This document shows, one piece after another, positions 38,649-51,287 of a stretch of DNA of 64,000 nt. Position 1 is the first letter of the stretch. Every line of letters begins with the position of its first letter. Under the pieces are notes generated by a model that ran no database searches, had not been told where the DNA came from, and worked only from the letters and a program-made list of their open reading frames with translations. Source of the stretch: Tetragonia tetragonoides (taxonomy: Eukaryota > Streptophyta > Magnoliopsida > Caryophyllales > Aizoaceae); the NCBI GenBank assembly GCA_038025085.1, contig CM076147.1, positions 28,931,001 through 28,995,000 of the forward strand, given 5' to 3'. Made by a program: the position numbers and the translations under genes.

Positions 38649-40131
38649 TTACACCAAAGTTGTGATTTAATGCAAGGACAAAGGACAAGAAAACCAATGT
38701 AACTGAAACAAATTTGTTGTCAGTTTCCTAAGTATTGGAAATTAACACTAGCCTGTCCCCATACAGGCGAGACTCGGTAATTTGTAGTCTTCGCTCTCTT
38801 GATCCTTCAAATTGCTTGCGTGCTAAATTGCTATGTCACTTCAATATGGAAAACACAAACTGGTTTTATGTTTATTCATATCATCAATTTACAGTTAGAT
38901 TGAAATGACAGTTAGATTGTGCATGAAAATTTAGTTCCATAGAAGAAAAGTAGACAACATATCTGGAAACCCTAGATTACCAAGTGAAACTTCAGTGAAG
39001 AGACAATCAAGTCAACTGTTATACAACATATTCTCACCAGGGTTCGAACTCCTGGAGCTTTATAACGAGCAAAGTAAACTAAAATTGACAGACAATGAAT
39101 ATCAGGAAGATAAAAGCACTAATATTTTTTCGTTTATAGAAGTATGTATGCATTGTAGTCATGTTATTAGTCGTTTTAGCCTCATTGCTCAACCTAACAT
39201 AAATTACTCATTTAACATAATGGCTTTCGGAAAAATAAGCAATTTTGATTCGTGATAGCCAACTGTCACTGAAATGGAAGCACAAGATCCTGATTGTTCC
39301 CATTTTCTCCAGTTCAACAAAATCTGATATGTCCACCAGCAATCAACAAAATTTGCATCTTGTTGCTTCAATATTTATCTAACTACACATGTTTTCTACT
39401 TTTCTTCCAATATGTTCAGGACCAGGACCATTAACATCGTGAGTAATCAAGCTATAAGATAAACACCCAGAGTTCGTGGTCAAAACATATCCTAAACCAA
39501 AATAGGCAATTTCCAAACAGCATAGTCAGGGGAAGACTGCGCCACATCCCAACAACATCAACGCAGAACCTCAATTGATTAAAACCGGACAGTAATTACA
39601 CTTAAACAAACAATAATCACAATAGAACACTGAAATCTAACTGAAAAACGCAGCTTGTGCAGCTATAAGCTCGACGAAGTTTGGATATGGTACTAACCTA
39701 ACCGACAAGACACAATTACCTAACGACAGAAAAGAGGCAACTCCAAACAGTACAGGATGATTAGCTAATAAAATGTAAAAATTAAACTAAACTACAGCTC
39801 AACAACACCAATCTAGGCCCTATAAGTGACTAAAGTCAGAAATTGATTACCACACTAAAACCAACCATAATAATCACCCTATGAACAAACCATTACTTTC
39901 TCATTCCCATGCCATGACTAAGTTCTTATGATATAATTTAAATGCATGTCAAAGTCAACAAAGAAGAAACATGAAAAACTAAAAACCCACATTAAATCAA
40001 TCAATAACACTAACAAAAACTGCTGAATTTACAAATTTACACAAAATAAAAGACGTACCAAAAACCCTTTCAACAATCTCGAGCAACCCATCTGGAGGCT
40101 TACGGTAGAAGAATTTCCGAAAGAGTGCCAT
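28250..40131 (-). CDS. class II formin with PTEN-like and C2 domains, 17 exons
   Basis: Actin nucleator and elongator (FH2 dimer, FH1 feeding profilin-actin); the plant class II N-terminal PTEN/C2 part binds membrane phosphoinositides. Exons on the minus strand: 40131-40059, 38377-37677, 37261-37040, 36870-34841, 34745-34616, 34068-33997, 33809-33711, 33575-33534, 33293-33213, 33111-33061, 32953-32872, 32617-32523, 32121-32050, 30985-30869, 29643-29575, 29246-29180, 28437-28250; all join in phase to 1396 aa. Start MALFRKFFYRKPPDG fits the family. The P loop reads H125-C-E-R-G-G-W-P132, so the catalytic Arg of HCxxGxxR is missing and phosphatase activity is unlikely. C2 is about 195-335, proline-rich FH1 about 645-970, and FH2 from about 978 (NLKPYHWLK) to about 1370, with LGNALNHGTARGSAVGF conserved. 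Intron 10 has a GC donor. Subclass (FH13/14/18/20 type) is not resolved. Confidence 0.96.
33059..33060 (-). other. GC splice donor of formin intron 10
   Basis: After exon 10 (ending ASEEG in the unspliced reading, spliced as ...SASEE|IRTSAKL) the donor is GAG|GCAAGT, the usual form of a GC-AG intron. No GT fits the phase and family alignment. The duplicate keeps the same GCAAGT. Confidence 0.75.
38613..38645. repeat. poly(A) run inside formin intron 1
   Basis: About 33 A on the plus strand in the roughly 1.7-kb first intron. A nearly identical phrase (AAGGACAAGAAA) on both sides of the run (about 38545 and 38679) may be a retroposon target repeat, but no element was recognised. Confidence 0.5.
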
Positions 40132-41390
40132 TGAATGATCAAATCAAATCAAACCAAACCAAACCCAATTGCAGTTACACCACCAAAAGATGACTCTCAA
40201 AAGAGTTTAATAATGGCACGAAATATATTACTATATTTCATATCAACCCAATTGAGCTTAAAAAATACCCAGATCGAAATTGAATGAAATAAATCTATCT
40301 ATATACACAGCAATGCACCCACCAACGTAACGGATCATACATTAAATTTGCTTCCCTGCTAAGAAAGCTCTCATCTTTTTTCTTTTTTCTTTTTTCTTTT
40401 TTCTTCTCACTTGGTAATTTTTTCTTGTTTCTTACCCTTCACACTTGCAGCAACAACAGAAGAAAGAAGACTTCGCTTTCAATGAGAGGAACACAACGTG
40501 GTGGGCTATGAGAAGAGGAGAGAGAAAGAGAGAGATTTGTGTTTGGGGTTTTGTTAGTTGATAATGGAGGGGATCTGAGGTTTGTCTTTGGGGGTCTCTC
40601 TTTTTTAAGGTTTGTTATGTTTCTGTTGAATTTTTTTGGGTGATATTTAGATTATAAATGTGTCTTTTGTTCTTTGGAAAGGGAAGAAAAGCAAAAATAT
40701 CAGAATCTCTACAGTGAGTTTGTTCTAATTAGATTTTTTTGACCATGAAATTTTGCTTTACGTAACCCATCAAATCAAATTCAATCTAATCAAAAGTCAA
40801 ATTATGATGCTAAGCTAAAATGCTAATCGCTTTGCTTATGTGTAAGAGATGAGGCTTTTCACTGTTTGATGAAGGAAAGACCAAGTAGGGTACACGTTTA
40901 GCCGGCTTACCAAACTCATCATTGAAGGATTATAAGCTAAAACACCTACTAGCTAGCCTACTACCACAATTTAGCCAATTAAAGACTAGGATACTCTTTA
41001 ATACCCTATTTTTCGTATTTACGTAATACACTTATAAATATTTCTCTTCAATACCCCATTTTTCGTATTTACGCATTACACTATTGACATGTGTTCAATT
41101 GAGTACAAATGAAAAAGAAAAAGTAAATTATTTTACACGTGTCAAATATCCACAAATATAATGCGTAAATAGGGAAAATAAGGTATTAGAGAGGATCCTC
41201 ATCCATTTTTTAATGTACATATTTGGCTAAAATTTTGTTGAATGGATTTGGATTTATTTAAATGTGATATATTAGGCAAATTTTGGAATATGAAAAGGTT
41301 TTTATAATAAAGGGACTTCAAAGTAATATAACTTCGACAAATTTGCATATACTCTAGATACTTTATTTGAAGTAAGTTATATGTTCCAAG
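40132..41390. other. formin 5' UTR/promoter and intergenic sequence
   Basis: On the minus strand, GA-rich repeats (plus-strand TTTTTTC units at about 40377-40406) and a GAGA-type stretch (about 40510-40535) suit a plant leader or promoter. No further gene. A pair of TACCC(C/T)ATTTTTCGTATTTAC doublets lies at about 41002 and 41054. Confidence 0.5.
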
Positions 41391-41940
41391 TAGAGGTGAT
41401 TATTTGCGGGTTCGGACTGGACACGGGCCGGGCTTTAAATAAAAAATTGTCCAACGGGCTAATAATTGTTGTCCTTGTCCGCCAATTTTGGCTTAAAATT
41501 GTTGTCATGGCCCACCCTATAAACGGGTCGGGCTTGCCCATGGGCTAACGGAATTTTTAAAAAATAATATTTAAATTATATTTTAAGAGTTTTTCTTTGT
41601 TTGCGATAAATAAATTTACTATTAGTATGCAACCTAATTCCAAAATCAAGCGTAATATTCCACATAATCATGATTTTGATACTTTCTCATACAAAATAAG
41701 TCTTAACAACCCAAAAACAAACAAAAAAGCTCACAACTTTTTAAGTAAAAAATATTAAACGGGTCGGGCGGGCCCGCTCACGGGCCATTTTGTGTTGTCC
41801 TTGTCCGCCCATTTATTTAAACGGGCCGGGCTAAGCCCGCCCATTAAATAATTTTTTTCCAAAAATCTTGTCCATACCCGCCCAATTTATGGGCCGGGAG
41901 GGCAGGGCTTTTCGGACCGTCCCGTCCATGATCAGCTCTA
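41391..41940. mobile_element. hAT MITE with perfect 8-bp TSD
   Basis: 550 bp from TAGAGGTGAT to ATCAGCTCTA, flanked by GTTCCAAG at 41383-41390 and 41941-41948. The interior is GGGCGGGCC-rich with no transposase. An 8-bp TSD and short TAGAG TIRs indicate a hAT-derived non-autonomous element. Confidence 0.88.
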
Positions 41941-44900
41941 GTTCCAAGTAAACATTTGATTATCATATCCTTGTCTATTTGTTGCCAAAAAACAGTTTGG
42001 GCTTGGCGAGAATGGAATTTTTCCCATAAGGTCGACTTATATAGCAACAACGGTCCACCATTTAAAACTTATGCATCTTAAAACCTGAAAATTGGCATTT
42101 CCGGTTAACCAAGAAAATTTTGGGCTGACCAAGAATGAACTATCTCTCATAAGCAAGGATGACCACATAGGTATACGGTGCACCATTTAAAGCTCTCATT
42201 GTAATACTATATGCATGTGATAACTCGAAAATTGGTGTTGCTAGCTAGCTAGTGGGCTAGCCAAGACTGGAGTAACTCTCCCAAGTCTTTTCCTTTTTAT
42301 TTATTTGGTTTGAATATATTTTTCACTCTTCATAAGTATTCAATTATACTTTTATCAAGGAGACCCTTTACAAATATGGTGTATAGAGTTACTTTTATTG
42401 AAAGGGCCTTTTAGTTAGCCTGAAAAATTTTGAGTAAGCGAAGATTAGAATATTTTTCACTTTGTCTGCCACATTATAAATAAGGTAAACCATGCATCGA
42501 AGTCATCTTAATATTGTATAATTTATTTAAAATTTAAAACTTATGTAGTTATATTTTACGTATTGATCCTTAGAGACAGTAAATTACTTAATGTATAATT
42601 TGACCCGAAATAAAATACGAGATCAGAATCTGAAATGCGCTTATATATGATCATGAAATAGATGGAATAATAATGTAATATACAAGACTTACCAATATAA
42701 AGTACAAATGTATGACTATAGTGAGTAATAATATTGTTTCTTTCAATTACACTATTTGCAATAAAAAGTAAGTTCAAATATCACTTAAATACACAATACA
42801 ATAGTCAATCCTAATAATTAAATATGTTTCTTATCCCACGACAAAAAAATCATCGAAGTAATATGCACATATCACTTATCAAGATAAATAAAGTATGATT
42901 ACATGATTTAGATCACTAGTATATACGAATAAATCAATATTAAACTCGTTCCTCAAGCTCAGACTGTTTACCCTTGGCATTCATTTTCAATTTGTCATTC
43001 TCAGTTTCCTACTTGGCCTTCTTCTTTTCAAACTGAAGCTGCTTGCATGTTCTTATCATGCGCTCGGATAAACATCCTTACAAATTTCATTAAGGTTGAC
43101 AAGACTGCAACAAAAAGCCAGTCCAAGGGGAAAAAATGAACTACAGGTAATACACAAGCAGCCAGAAAATAACGAATCTAAAAGTTGGCGAATGCCGAAA
43201 CCGCAAAACGCCATATAATGGAGGTTTTAAAAGCTATGTTACATGGACTCTTCATTTCACCTCGAGTATTCATGTCCGACCCTTTCAAAAGATTATCTCT
43301 GTAAATACTTTTGAATGGTTCAGAGAGATAATAATAAGAGCCAATAATTAAATTGAAATGGAAAAAAACAAAAGATCAAAACAAAACAAAAAGTGAGTAC
43401 CTTGTTCAAATGGGCACTTTGCTGGATCTTCACCAAAATACAGTGCCAAAGCATCTGCATTTCTACCCTGAGATAGATAAATCAGATGACCGTCAGCAAT
43501 AAAAAGCAATAAACTTGATGGCTAGTGTATGGCTTTTTTAGCAGGTTCAGACAATGGGATAGTCAAACACAGTTATTCTTAAGGAAAGCAGTTTGCCAGT
43601 ACACGGAACGGCCATTCAACTATGTCTTAAGGTGTAGCATTCATACAGGATCAATCATAATTACTAGATGCTGAAAGCCTGGAACTCTTTCCATTTCTAA
43701 GGCAACAAAGTTTTTGATACTACCCTAATCTCATAGCTACTCGACCATCAACATGAAAGAAAATGTCATAGCAATATGATAGTATAGACATACCACGATA
43801 GAATAAAGTGAAGCCAAAGACCTTACTTCCCCTTCCGCATAAGCATGAAACTGCTTCAAAATCTGATCATGTTCATATAAAAAGAACGACATTAGATAGA
43901 AAAGATTTAGGTCATAACCATCATGTCTATATTTGGCAATCATTTTATCCTCACAAGGCAGCAAAATCCTGCCACCAGCAGACCAACAGTAGGCATTGAG
44001 GGAATTATCGCAATAGCAATCAAAACCCAAGATTATTTACCCTCTGGAAGACACTATAATTCTGCTTGAAACTTCAACATTGTAGCAGAACATTGAAATA
44101 TTTCATTGAAACTGTATCATAGCATCCACTGTTGAACAGCTTGAACCATTTAGGAGTTAGGACTAAATGATGAATCCTTCACAACCCAATATCCATGACA
44201 ATGTCTGTGAACATGTCCTTATATCTAGTAACTTCCATGTAACTTGTAACAGAGAATTTCATTGGGGAGATTGTAGAAGTTAAGCATATATTTTCTGTAT
44301 CAGAGAGTCAGAGACCACTGACTTGAAATCAAAAGCATACAAATTTCACAACTTTTTCTATTGAGAACTTGCTTACCCAATTACTAACCGAAATTCACAT
44401 ACTTTACTTGGGCTATTAGTCTACTGAATGTTTGCTGGGAATCAACAGGCAAACAGCCAATCAAATTCATTCCACATTGTAAGCAACTGGGGGCCAATAT
44501 GGCAGATGGCTAGATGCAGTGACTGCACAATTTTGATTGATCCCAACTGAGTAGCCAAGTAACCTTCTCGAGCACCACTCTACTGTAGTATGGCTATTGA
44601 CTAGTGACAGTGAGGACAAGGTCAGCTCCCTACATTCACAAGTAATGTTGAATCTGATGGGCAATGGCTTAGACCAATAAGGGAGCTGCAATTTACTCTC
44701 CTCTCCCTCATTTACGAGAAAAATCCAACACTTATCCATTCAGTCACCTCATCAAATTGCCAGAATCACACAACTCTCCATCCTTACCTGTTATGGCCCA
44801 ATTCAGAAAAACCCCACAACATTAACCAAACCAAACATCTTCCTGAAATGTTAAATGGCCCATGACAAGAGCACATTGACAAGAAGATCACTCCTAGTTT

Positions 44901-46526
44901 TCAAGAACACCTCAAATATATAGCCTCAAAATGTTCAGATCATGAATGAATAGAGAAAGGTCTATCATTCCAAGGTACTGAGATAAAAAACTAACCGAGC
45001 AAAGCATGAAACGAAGTTTCCATGATCCCGAGGAGCAGTCATGGGCAAAAGAAAGATAGGGATACACAAATAACTAATGCCATAGCATACCTTGTAAAAG
45101 TTTTCTGAAATAGGGCCATCATTTCCCGAGGCAGTCAGTTCCTGAACAACGTTTTCTAGCCCTTTCATAATAGCTTGCATTTCCTCAGCCAAGAATTTCA
45201 GTTGTATCTGCACAGCACAAGGTAATGAAATTCCGTATAAATGAAGACATAGGTGCATTATGCACTAAAGAAGAAGAAGAAGATGATGATTACCATAAAG
45301 CAGTGTGGATCAGAAGAAAATAAGATTAATTTCTGCTACATCTTTTAGTTTCGATCTTCTTCTATCTAGGCATGATCAGAAGCAGCTTGCTTAGTGTTTT
45401 AGCTTTTATCTTATACTTCATAGTCTATACCGCAGTGTGCTAGTAGCCTAGTATGAAAGTTTACCACACATAACAGGGCATTCACGAGTTACCATAAGCT
45501 TTCATTCGTCAGCAAAGCCGCTTGAGTGTTTCATGCATATCCTGGCGTTCCATAAACCCCAAAATTGGAGATTTTCAAACAAGACCTAGAACCTTGTGAT
45601 TTGATATTCCTCTCTCCTATTTCAACATCAATAATTCAACCCATAGCACCAACATGCTAGGTGTGAAGGCCTTTTGCTTAATTGAAATTCCAATCCGATT
45701 CACAAACACAACTAAATTCATATATATTGGGAGGAGTAGATGGATGAATGGGAGCATAACCAAATCCAGGTTTGCCCCAATTAAGATTGAGAGGAACGGA
45801 TAGGTTGCATACCGTGAATGTGACGACATGCTTATAGTTTTTTGAGGCGTGGTGGAAGGGGAGTGAGGGTAGCAATGTAGGGGGGTAATGGCACACTCAT
45901 AACTGAACTACGAGTGAAGCCAAGGTTGGCCATCCTTAAAATGTTTGCTTAATTCTTAGGAGCTCCATCACTTCCTTTTCTCCCCTCGCGTCCTAGTATT
46001 TTGGTGTACAAGACCAAGATCAATAAAGCATGCGAAAACATTAAAACATTTACAGAATGTCCCGTAGCATGGTACGTCAGCTACTGTACCATGATGCATA
46101 GAATAAGGTTCATGAAGCAAAAATATGAAGATAAAATCAGAGGATGGGGCATTAAGTTTCACTTCCTTGCAAATTAGACAATTCTTGACATATACGATGA
46201 TTGCTTTAAAAGAAAGCTTCAATACCTTTGTTGACCCCTCCAAACTGGGCAGATCTTTTGGAAAATCTAAAAGCTCAGGTAGCTTTTCAGCAAGAACCTG
46301 TAATTTACAAGAAGAAATAGATAAATTAAGAAACATTGATCATCAATGAAGCACCGAAACGTGAATCAGGTCGCGTTTCGCGTTTCCGAAACGTTTCGAA
46401 ACGCGAAACGCTTTCGAAACGCTAGACATTTTGGCGAAACGCACGGGAAACTCTGGATTGACGAAGAAACGCGCGCGAAACGCTGAGACAGAAATCGAAA
46501 CGCGCGAATTTTTTAATTTCCAGAAA

Positions 46527-46542
<16 letters not shown>

Positions 46543-46616
<74 letters not shown>
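46543..46616. repeat. A-run plus (TA)n microsatellite in the hAT element
   Basis: A roughly 20-A run (from about 46524) leads into about 37 TA units. Reading frames of Tyr-Ile repeats on both strands are artefacts of it. Confidence 0.95.
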
Positions 46617-46620
<4 letters not shown>

Positions 46621-46745
46621 CCTTTTTTTCTTCTAAACCCTAACCCTAACCCGACACTCTCTTCTCTCTCCTTCTCTCTCTTCTCTCTCTTCTCTCCAAC
46701 GGCGACTCTGAAGCGCTCATTCCTTCCTCTCCGGCGACTCTGAAG

Positions 46746-46882
46746 GTTCTTCTCCGGCGATCTCAAGCTTCTTCTCTCTTCTCCGGCGATATCAAGCTTC
46801 TTCCCTCTTCTCCGGCGATCTCAAGCTTCTTCTCTCTTCTCCGGCGATCTCAAGCTTCTTCTCTCTTCTCCGGCGATCTCAA
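46746..46882 (+). repeat. about 30-bp minisatellite, five units
   Basis: Repeats of TCTCCGGCGATCTCAAGCTT plus CTTCTCTCT inside the hAT element, probably in the former 5' UTR of its transposase gene. Confidence 0.85.
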
Positions 46883-49812
46883 GCTCGACAAGTAATTTTA
46901 TTTTTTAATTTCTTCATCTCCTCTCTTTTCTCATTCCTTCCTCTCCTCTCTTTTCTTTTTATTTTCTGTTTAATTTCGTTTTTTTATGCTCTTTGCTTTC
47001 TGTTTATGTTTTGTTTGATTTCATTTATGTTATTTCACTTATTTGTTTGCTTTCTTCTTACGGGGCTTTTGTTTCTGATCTGTTTGTCTCTATCGGCCTG
47101 CCTTGATATTTTTCCAGTTTGTCTTGATTAATATTGTAGGCATGTATGCCTTTCTGCAAAATAATTCAGAAAAAAATGTTCCTTTTGATTGTGCTATGCA
47201 GTGGTCTCCAATTCTGGTGGAGCATGTTTGATTCCTCACATGTGCTTTTATCTGCCAACCGCTTCAGTAATTTTGTTTGAATTTCTTTGATAATGTTTTT
47301 TTTTTATTTTTTATTGCTGTGACTTGTGATGAGCAATTCAAACTTATACGGGGCTTTTGTTTGAATTTCTTTGATAATGTTTTTTTCTTTGATGAGCAAC
47401 CTCTTTGGGTATATGTTAAAAATTTCAGTAGAACTGGAGGCAAAAGGGGTGGTAATATCAAATGGGAGTGTCTTCTTTGTCATGGAAATTACCAAGGGAC
47501 ATACACTAGAATTAGATATCATCTGTTGGTAAGGGCGTTTGAAATAGTTGATTTGGAAATAATTATTTTCTGTTTTTTTAATATATTTTTTTAATATATT
47601 TTTTTGTGGGGACGTTTTCGCGTTTCCGGCATTTTTGAGAATTGACGTTTCACGTTTCACGTTTCGCGTTTCCGCGTTTCACGTTTCCGTGCAACCTTGT
47701 TGATCATCTTCCTGAAAATAAAATGTAAGAATGCATAACTCTTCAAGTGTCTTTCACACCAACAAAACATAAGATAGATCTGTACTGACATCTATCTATG
47801 GCAAACTGTTGCAAGCCTCAACAGTCAATACTTTTATTGATTCACAGTACTTACTAGGAAGCAGAAGATAAAGAAACTAGTATTCCCACTGAAGAGGTAA
47901 CTGCCAATCATACTAGTGAAGACCAACAAGGCACTACGGAAGGGAAGAGAATATGTTGCATTCATTCACATAATTGCTATGTTTTCCTCGCTACAGTCTG
48001 TGATCAGTATTCAGTACACTTAACTCATTGGAAGACTGAGGGTGCCAAGCACAGAGCTCGGCGAACATCTAACCTTGCAAAGGTAATGCAAGAGAGTCAT
48101 CTTGTTGTTTCGAGCTATAGGGTCTGTCAATTTTAGTAGGCTATCCAGTCGAAATCCAACAGCAGAGCCTAACAGGCAAGACATTTAGTAAGTTATGCAT
48201 ATATCCACATGAGTTTTTGTCTTTGTATAAGAAAAAATAATATACTGAGAGACCTCTCACGGGCAAGATAATGAGTATATCAGTAAATTATAGAGAAGAA
48301 AAATGTCTCACTGTGAAGTTAAAAGGTACCTATTAAAGGGATAATAGATGGAGAAGTTATAATGCATATGAAAATAAGACAGATGCTAAAGGAAGATACA
48401 AGAAATCAGTTTACCTCGAGCAGTTCCATGGTTCAATGCATTTCCCAAAGACAGAATTGTTTGCATAATTCTTTTCAACTTCTCTGAAGTTCTAATCTGA
48501 AAAGGAGAAGAGATGCACAAGCATGTCATTTATGGCAGATGCAGACTAACGAAAGCAATAGAAGAAAGAAATCAGGTAAAGAATTACTTGCCTCTTGTGA
48601 TGCAGAATTCACTCTATTTAAATTCTTTCTAAGGTCGGATAGCTGAACGGAAAAGGGAAATGAAAATAATTAAACTTAACTACAGTATGTATACATAGTT
48701 CACAGAGCTACAAGGTCATATAAAGAAACAAAATTAACGAACCTGTGAATCGAACTGTAGTTTAAATGAAAAAACTCTTAGCTTTGACTCCACTCGTGGC
48801 ACTTTCATCGACTCCAAGAACAACTATCAAAAAAGAAGAAGAAAAAAAAAAAAAAACATAACCATCAGGGTTTTAGTTTGAACAGTTAATGATTGAAACC
48901 ACACTATATCTAAGCAACACGTACATTAAGATTAACCAATGTTGCTTCATCTAGAACTCCATTGATGAACTGACCGATTATTAAAGAGGATCGGATCTCA
49001 ATTCTTTTGGTTTCTTTCAACATTTAGTGTTTTTGCAAATCATCAGAAACCGTACATATTATATGGTCAATCATTTAAGTGAGTACAGCTTATATGTGAT
49101 AAATAAAGAACAAAAAAAAATGGAGATCTAGCGTGCAAAGCATCATGCTTTCGGCCTTACCATTAGATCAGGCAAAAGAATTTTAACTTTTGAAAGCATC
49201 TCATCACAACTGTATGCTTGCCTGAGATCATTCTGCAGTCAGGCCATGCAGAAACATCAAATAACATATGAATAATTTAATTATTGTTCAGAAGGCCAAA
49301 GACCCAAATTCATAATGTCAAGAAGTCAACGAATCATGAACAACTTAGCATATTATTACACCGCTTACTAATAATAAGCTAGGCGGGATACTTACTGGGT
49401 TGTTGTTGTTGCTGCTGCTGCTAAAAAGAAGAGGGGGATCCTAGGGAAAATTCAACAAGTCAAGCATATATGAGTCAACAAGCAAGGGCCATTAAGTTGT
49501 CCATTAAGGCTGAATGAACCAGCAAATAAATTACCAGGTGAAGTTGATCGGATATAGGTAAACTGGATTCCCCATTCTCTGAATTCGCTGGAAAGAGAAT
49601 TTCAAGTTCTGACAAATCAAACTCCGGGGCTCTGAAAAATAGTCAAAACAGAAGCATAATAATAAAATAAAAAATGCTATGTCAAACCAACAAAAATGGC
49701 TCAATCATCAACAGGCAAGCTAGCTAGCTGGGAATTAATAGGTAGATAGTTACTTGAAAGCAGCCTCATCAGATTTCTGAGCCACTTCCCATAAGCTACC
49801 TTGCAGAGCCCT

Positions 49813-50208
49813 TTAAACCGGATTTAGGGAGAATCTTGTCATTAATTAATTTTTTTAATCTTTTTCGTTTTTTTTTCATATTAATCTATTTTCTCTCCTT
49901 TTTATATTTCTTTTCTCTCCTTTTCCCTTTTTCTTATTAATTCATTTTCCCTTTTTCTCTCTCTTATGATGATTTACGGGGTCAGATCTAGGTTAGGAAA
50001 GTTATTTTGGTGGCACATATAGACTATGAAGGGGGTCATGGTGTTACATTACATTTGTAAAACAGTATCATAGTAATTGTTTTCTTGTCTTATAAGTTTG
50101 TAATTTTAATGAATTTGGTAGTACTTTCCTAATTATATTTATATATGAAGTGGGTTTGACTCTCATGTATATAAGGAGTTGTGAGCTAAGAGATTAAGTG
50201 TGCTATAT
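49813..50208. other. gene-free spacer
   Basis: AT- and CT-rich sequence between the duplicate formin segment and the next inverted-repeat element; nothing recognisable. Confidence 0.4.
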
Positions 50209-51287
50209 CCAGGGGCGGATCCACGCATAGAGTTATGGATTCAATTGAATCCATATTATTTAAAAAATTGTTGTGGCTAATATAAAAGTCCGGAGAAAAA
50301 ATTATTATTCTATACCTTTTGCACTCATACTTTTGGTTCATATTTACAATGCACCCATAAATTAACAAGTAAAGAAGGGTAGATAGCAAAGGACATAATG
50401 GGAAAGGAAAATAATACCAAAAAGTGTCTCTTGCCCCACATGAAAGCATCTGACAATTTTAGTTTTACATCACATTACTTTTACTGGGGTTTGGGGATGC
50501 ACTCTCTTCACTCAGATTATTATTTTATTTTATAATTCTATCTCTCATTTAGATTACCTCCTCATTGTCTCTCTCTTTCTTCTCCTGTCTCTACTCTCTT
50601 TAAGCTCTCACCACCCAGACATAAAAACCAATGAGAAAAATGACATGAAAAAATGGAAGGTTATATCTTTGAACAATTTTAATAAAGATGGGGCTAATGA
50701 AGGATTGTTTGGACAATTGAAATCCTGAATCTTTGAAAATTTTGAAAGATTATTTTTTTTAATGCAAAACAAGTTTGAAGCCAAACTCTGGAACTTCATG
50801 ATGATCAGATGGGTGAATTAGTAAAGAATGCAATGAATCTACATTTGTAAATCGAAGGGGCTGCATAAGATTAGAGGATACAGCCAAAGCAATGGTTGTG
50901 TAATTGGGGATTTTGAAAAAAAAAAAAAAAAAAAAAAAACTTCATGGCTTCATCCATGAATTAAACTTGGTGGGAGTTTGAGGGACGAGTTGCACTTGCA
51001 CAAAGCCCATAGATAAATGAGACTAGGGAAAACTAATTGGCAAGTTTATTTATTTTTGAGATAAAAAATAAATTTTATTTTTTGTCATTTATACATGTGA
51101 GTAAACAAATACGACTCATTCAATATTACCGTGGAAAAATAAGAAAGGCAAACTAAGAATTGCCGTGAAAAAATAAGAAAGGTCTTGCAAGAATCCGCAC
51201 CCATAAATGCGTCGAGGTCAGTTGATTCATGTGGAATTTTTTTTCTAAATTGCACCCATATTAAAAAGTTTTTGGGTCCGCCACTGG
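50209..51287. mobile_element. 1.08-kb inverted-repeat element (CCAGGGGCGGATCC ends)
   Basis: Starts CCAGGGGCGGATCC and ends GGGTCCGCCACTGG (12/14 as inverted repeats). CTATAT precedes and CTATAC follows. It holds a poly(A) run (50918-50939) and no transposase. Superfamily not determined. Confidence 0.65.

Larger units (their letters stand above)
46344..47699 (+). mobile_element. non-autonomous hAT element with a BED zinc finger relic
   Basis: 1356 bp flanked by perfect TTGATCAT (46336-46343 and 47700-47707). Termini CAATGAAGCACCGAAACG and (inverted) CAAGGTTGCACGGAAACG match 14/18. Subterminal CGAAACG/CGTTTCG motifs cluster at both ends (46355-46505; 47617-47690). Inside: (TA)n at 46543-46616, a CT-rich and TCTCCGGCGATCTCAAGCTT leader repeated about five times (46746-46882), and a BED-finger segment at 47397-47528 (PLWVYVKNF...WECLLCHGNYQGTYTRIRYHLL in part) ending at a GT donor. 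The catalytic and dimerisation domains of hAT transposase are missing. The parental formin intron keeps the empty site at 32160-32167. Confidence 0.92.
42957..49812 (-). pseudogene. truncated duplicate of the formin FH2 region
   Basis: Lies in the same orientation about 15 kb from the parent and matches it exon by exon and through introns, so it is a genomic duplication, not a retrocopy. It runs from the last about 60 bp of exon 4 to the middle of exon 17; the PTEN, C2 and FH1 parts are absent. Exons 7 and 8 are deleted (about 49053-49134 replaces about 455 bp), a loss of 141 coding bases that keeps the frame. Exon 5 is shortened in frame. Exons 6, 9-16 appear open with splice sites kept, including the GC donor of intron 10. 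Exon 17 has a 1-nt insertion near 43060 and a TAG further on, and loses its end at 42957. No promoter or in-frame ATG is seen at the 5' edge (49812). The intron before exon 13 holds the 46344-47699 hAT insertion. Confidence 0.93.

Noticed and set aside
46422..46766. Frames on both strands over the TA array in the hAT element
   Set aside because: Microsatellite translation and subterminal repeats; no protein family features.
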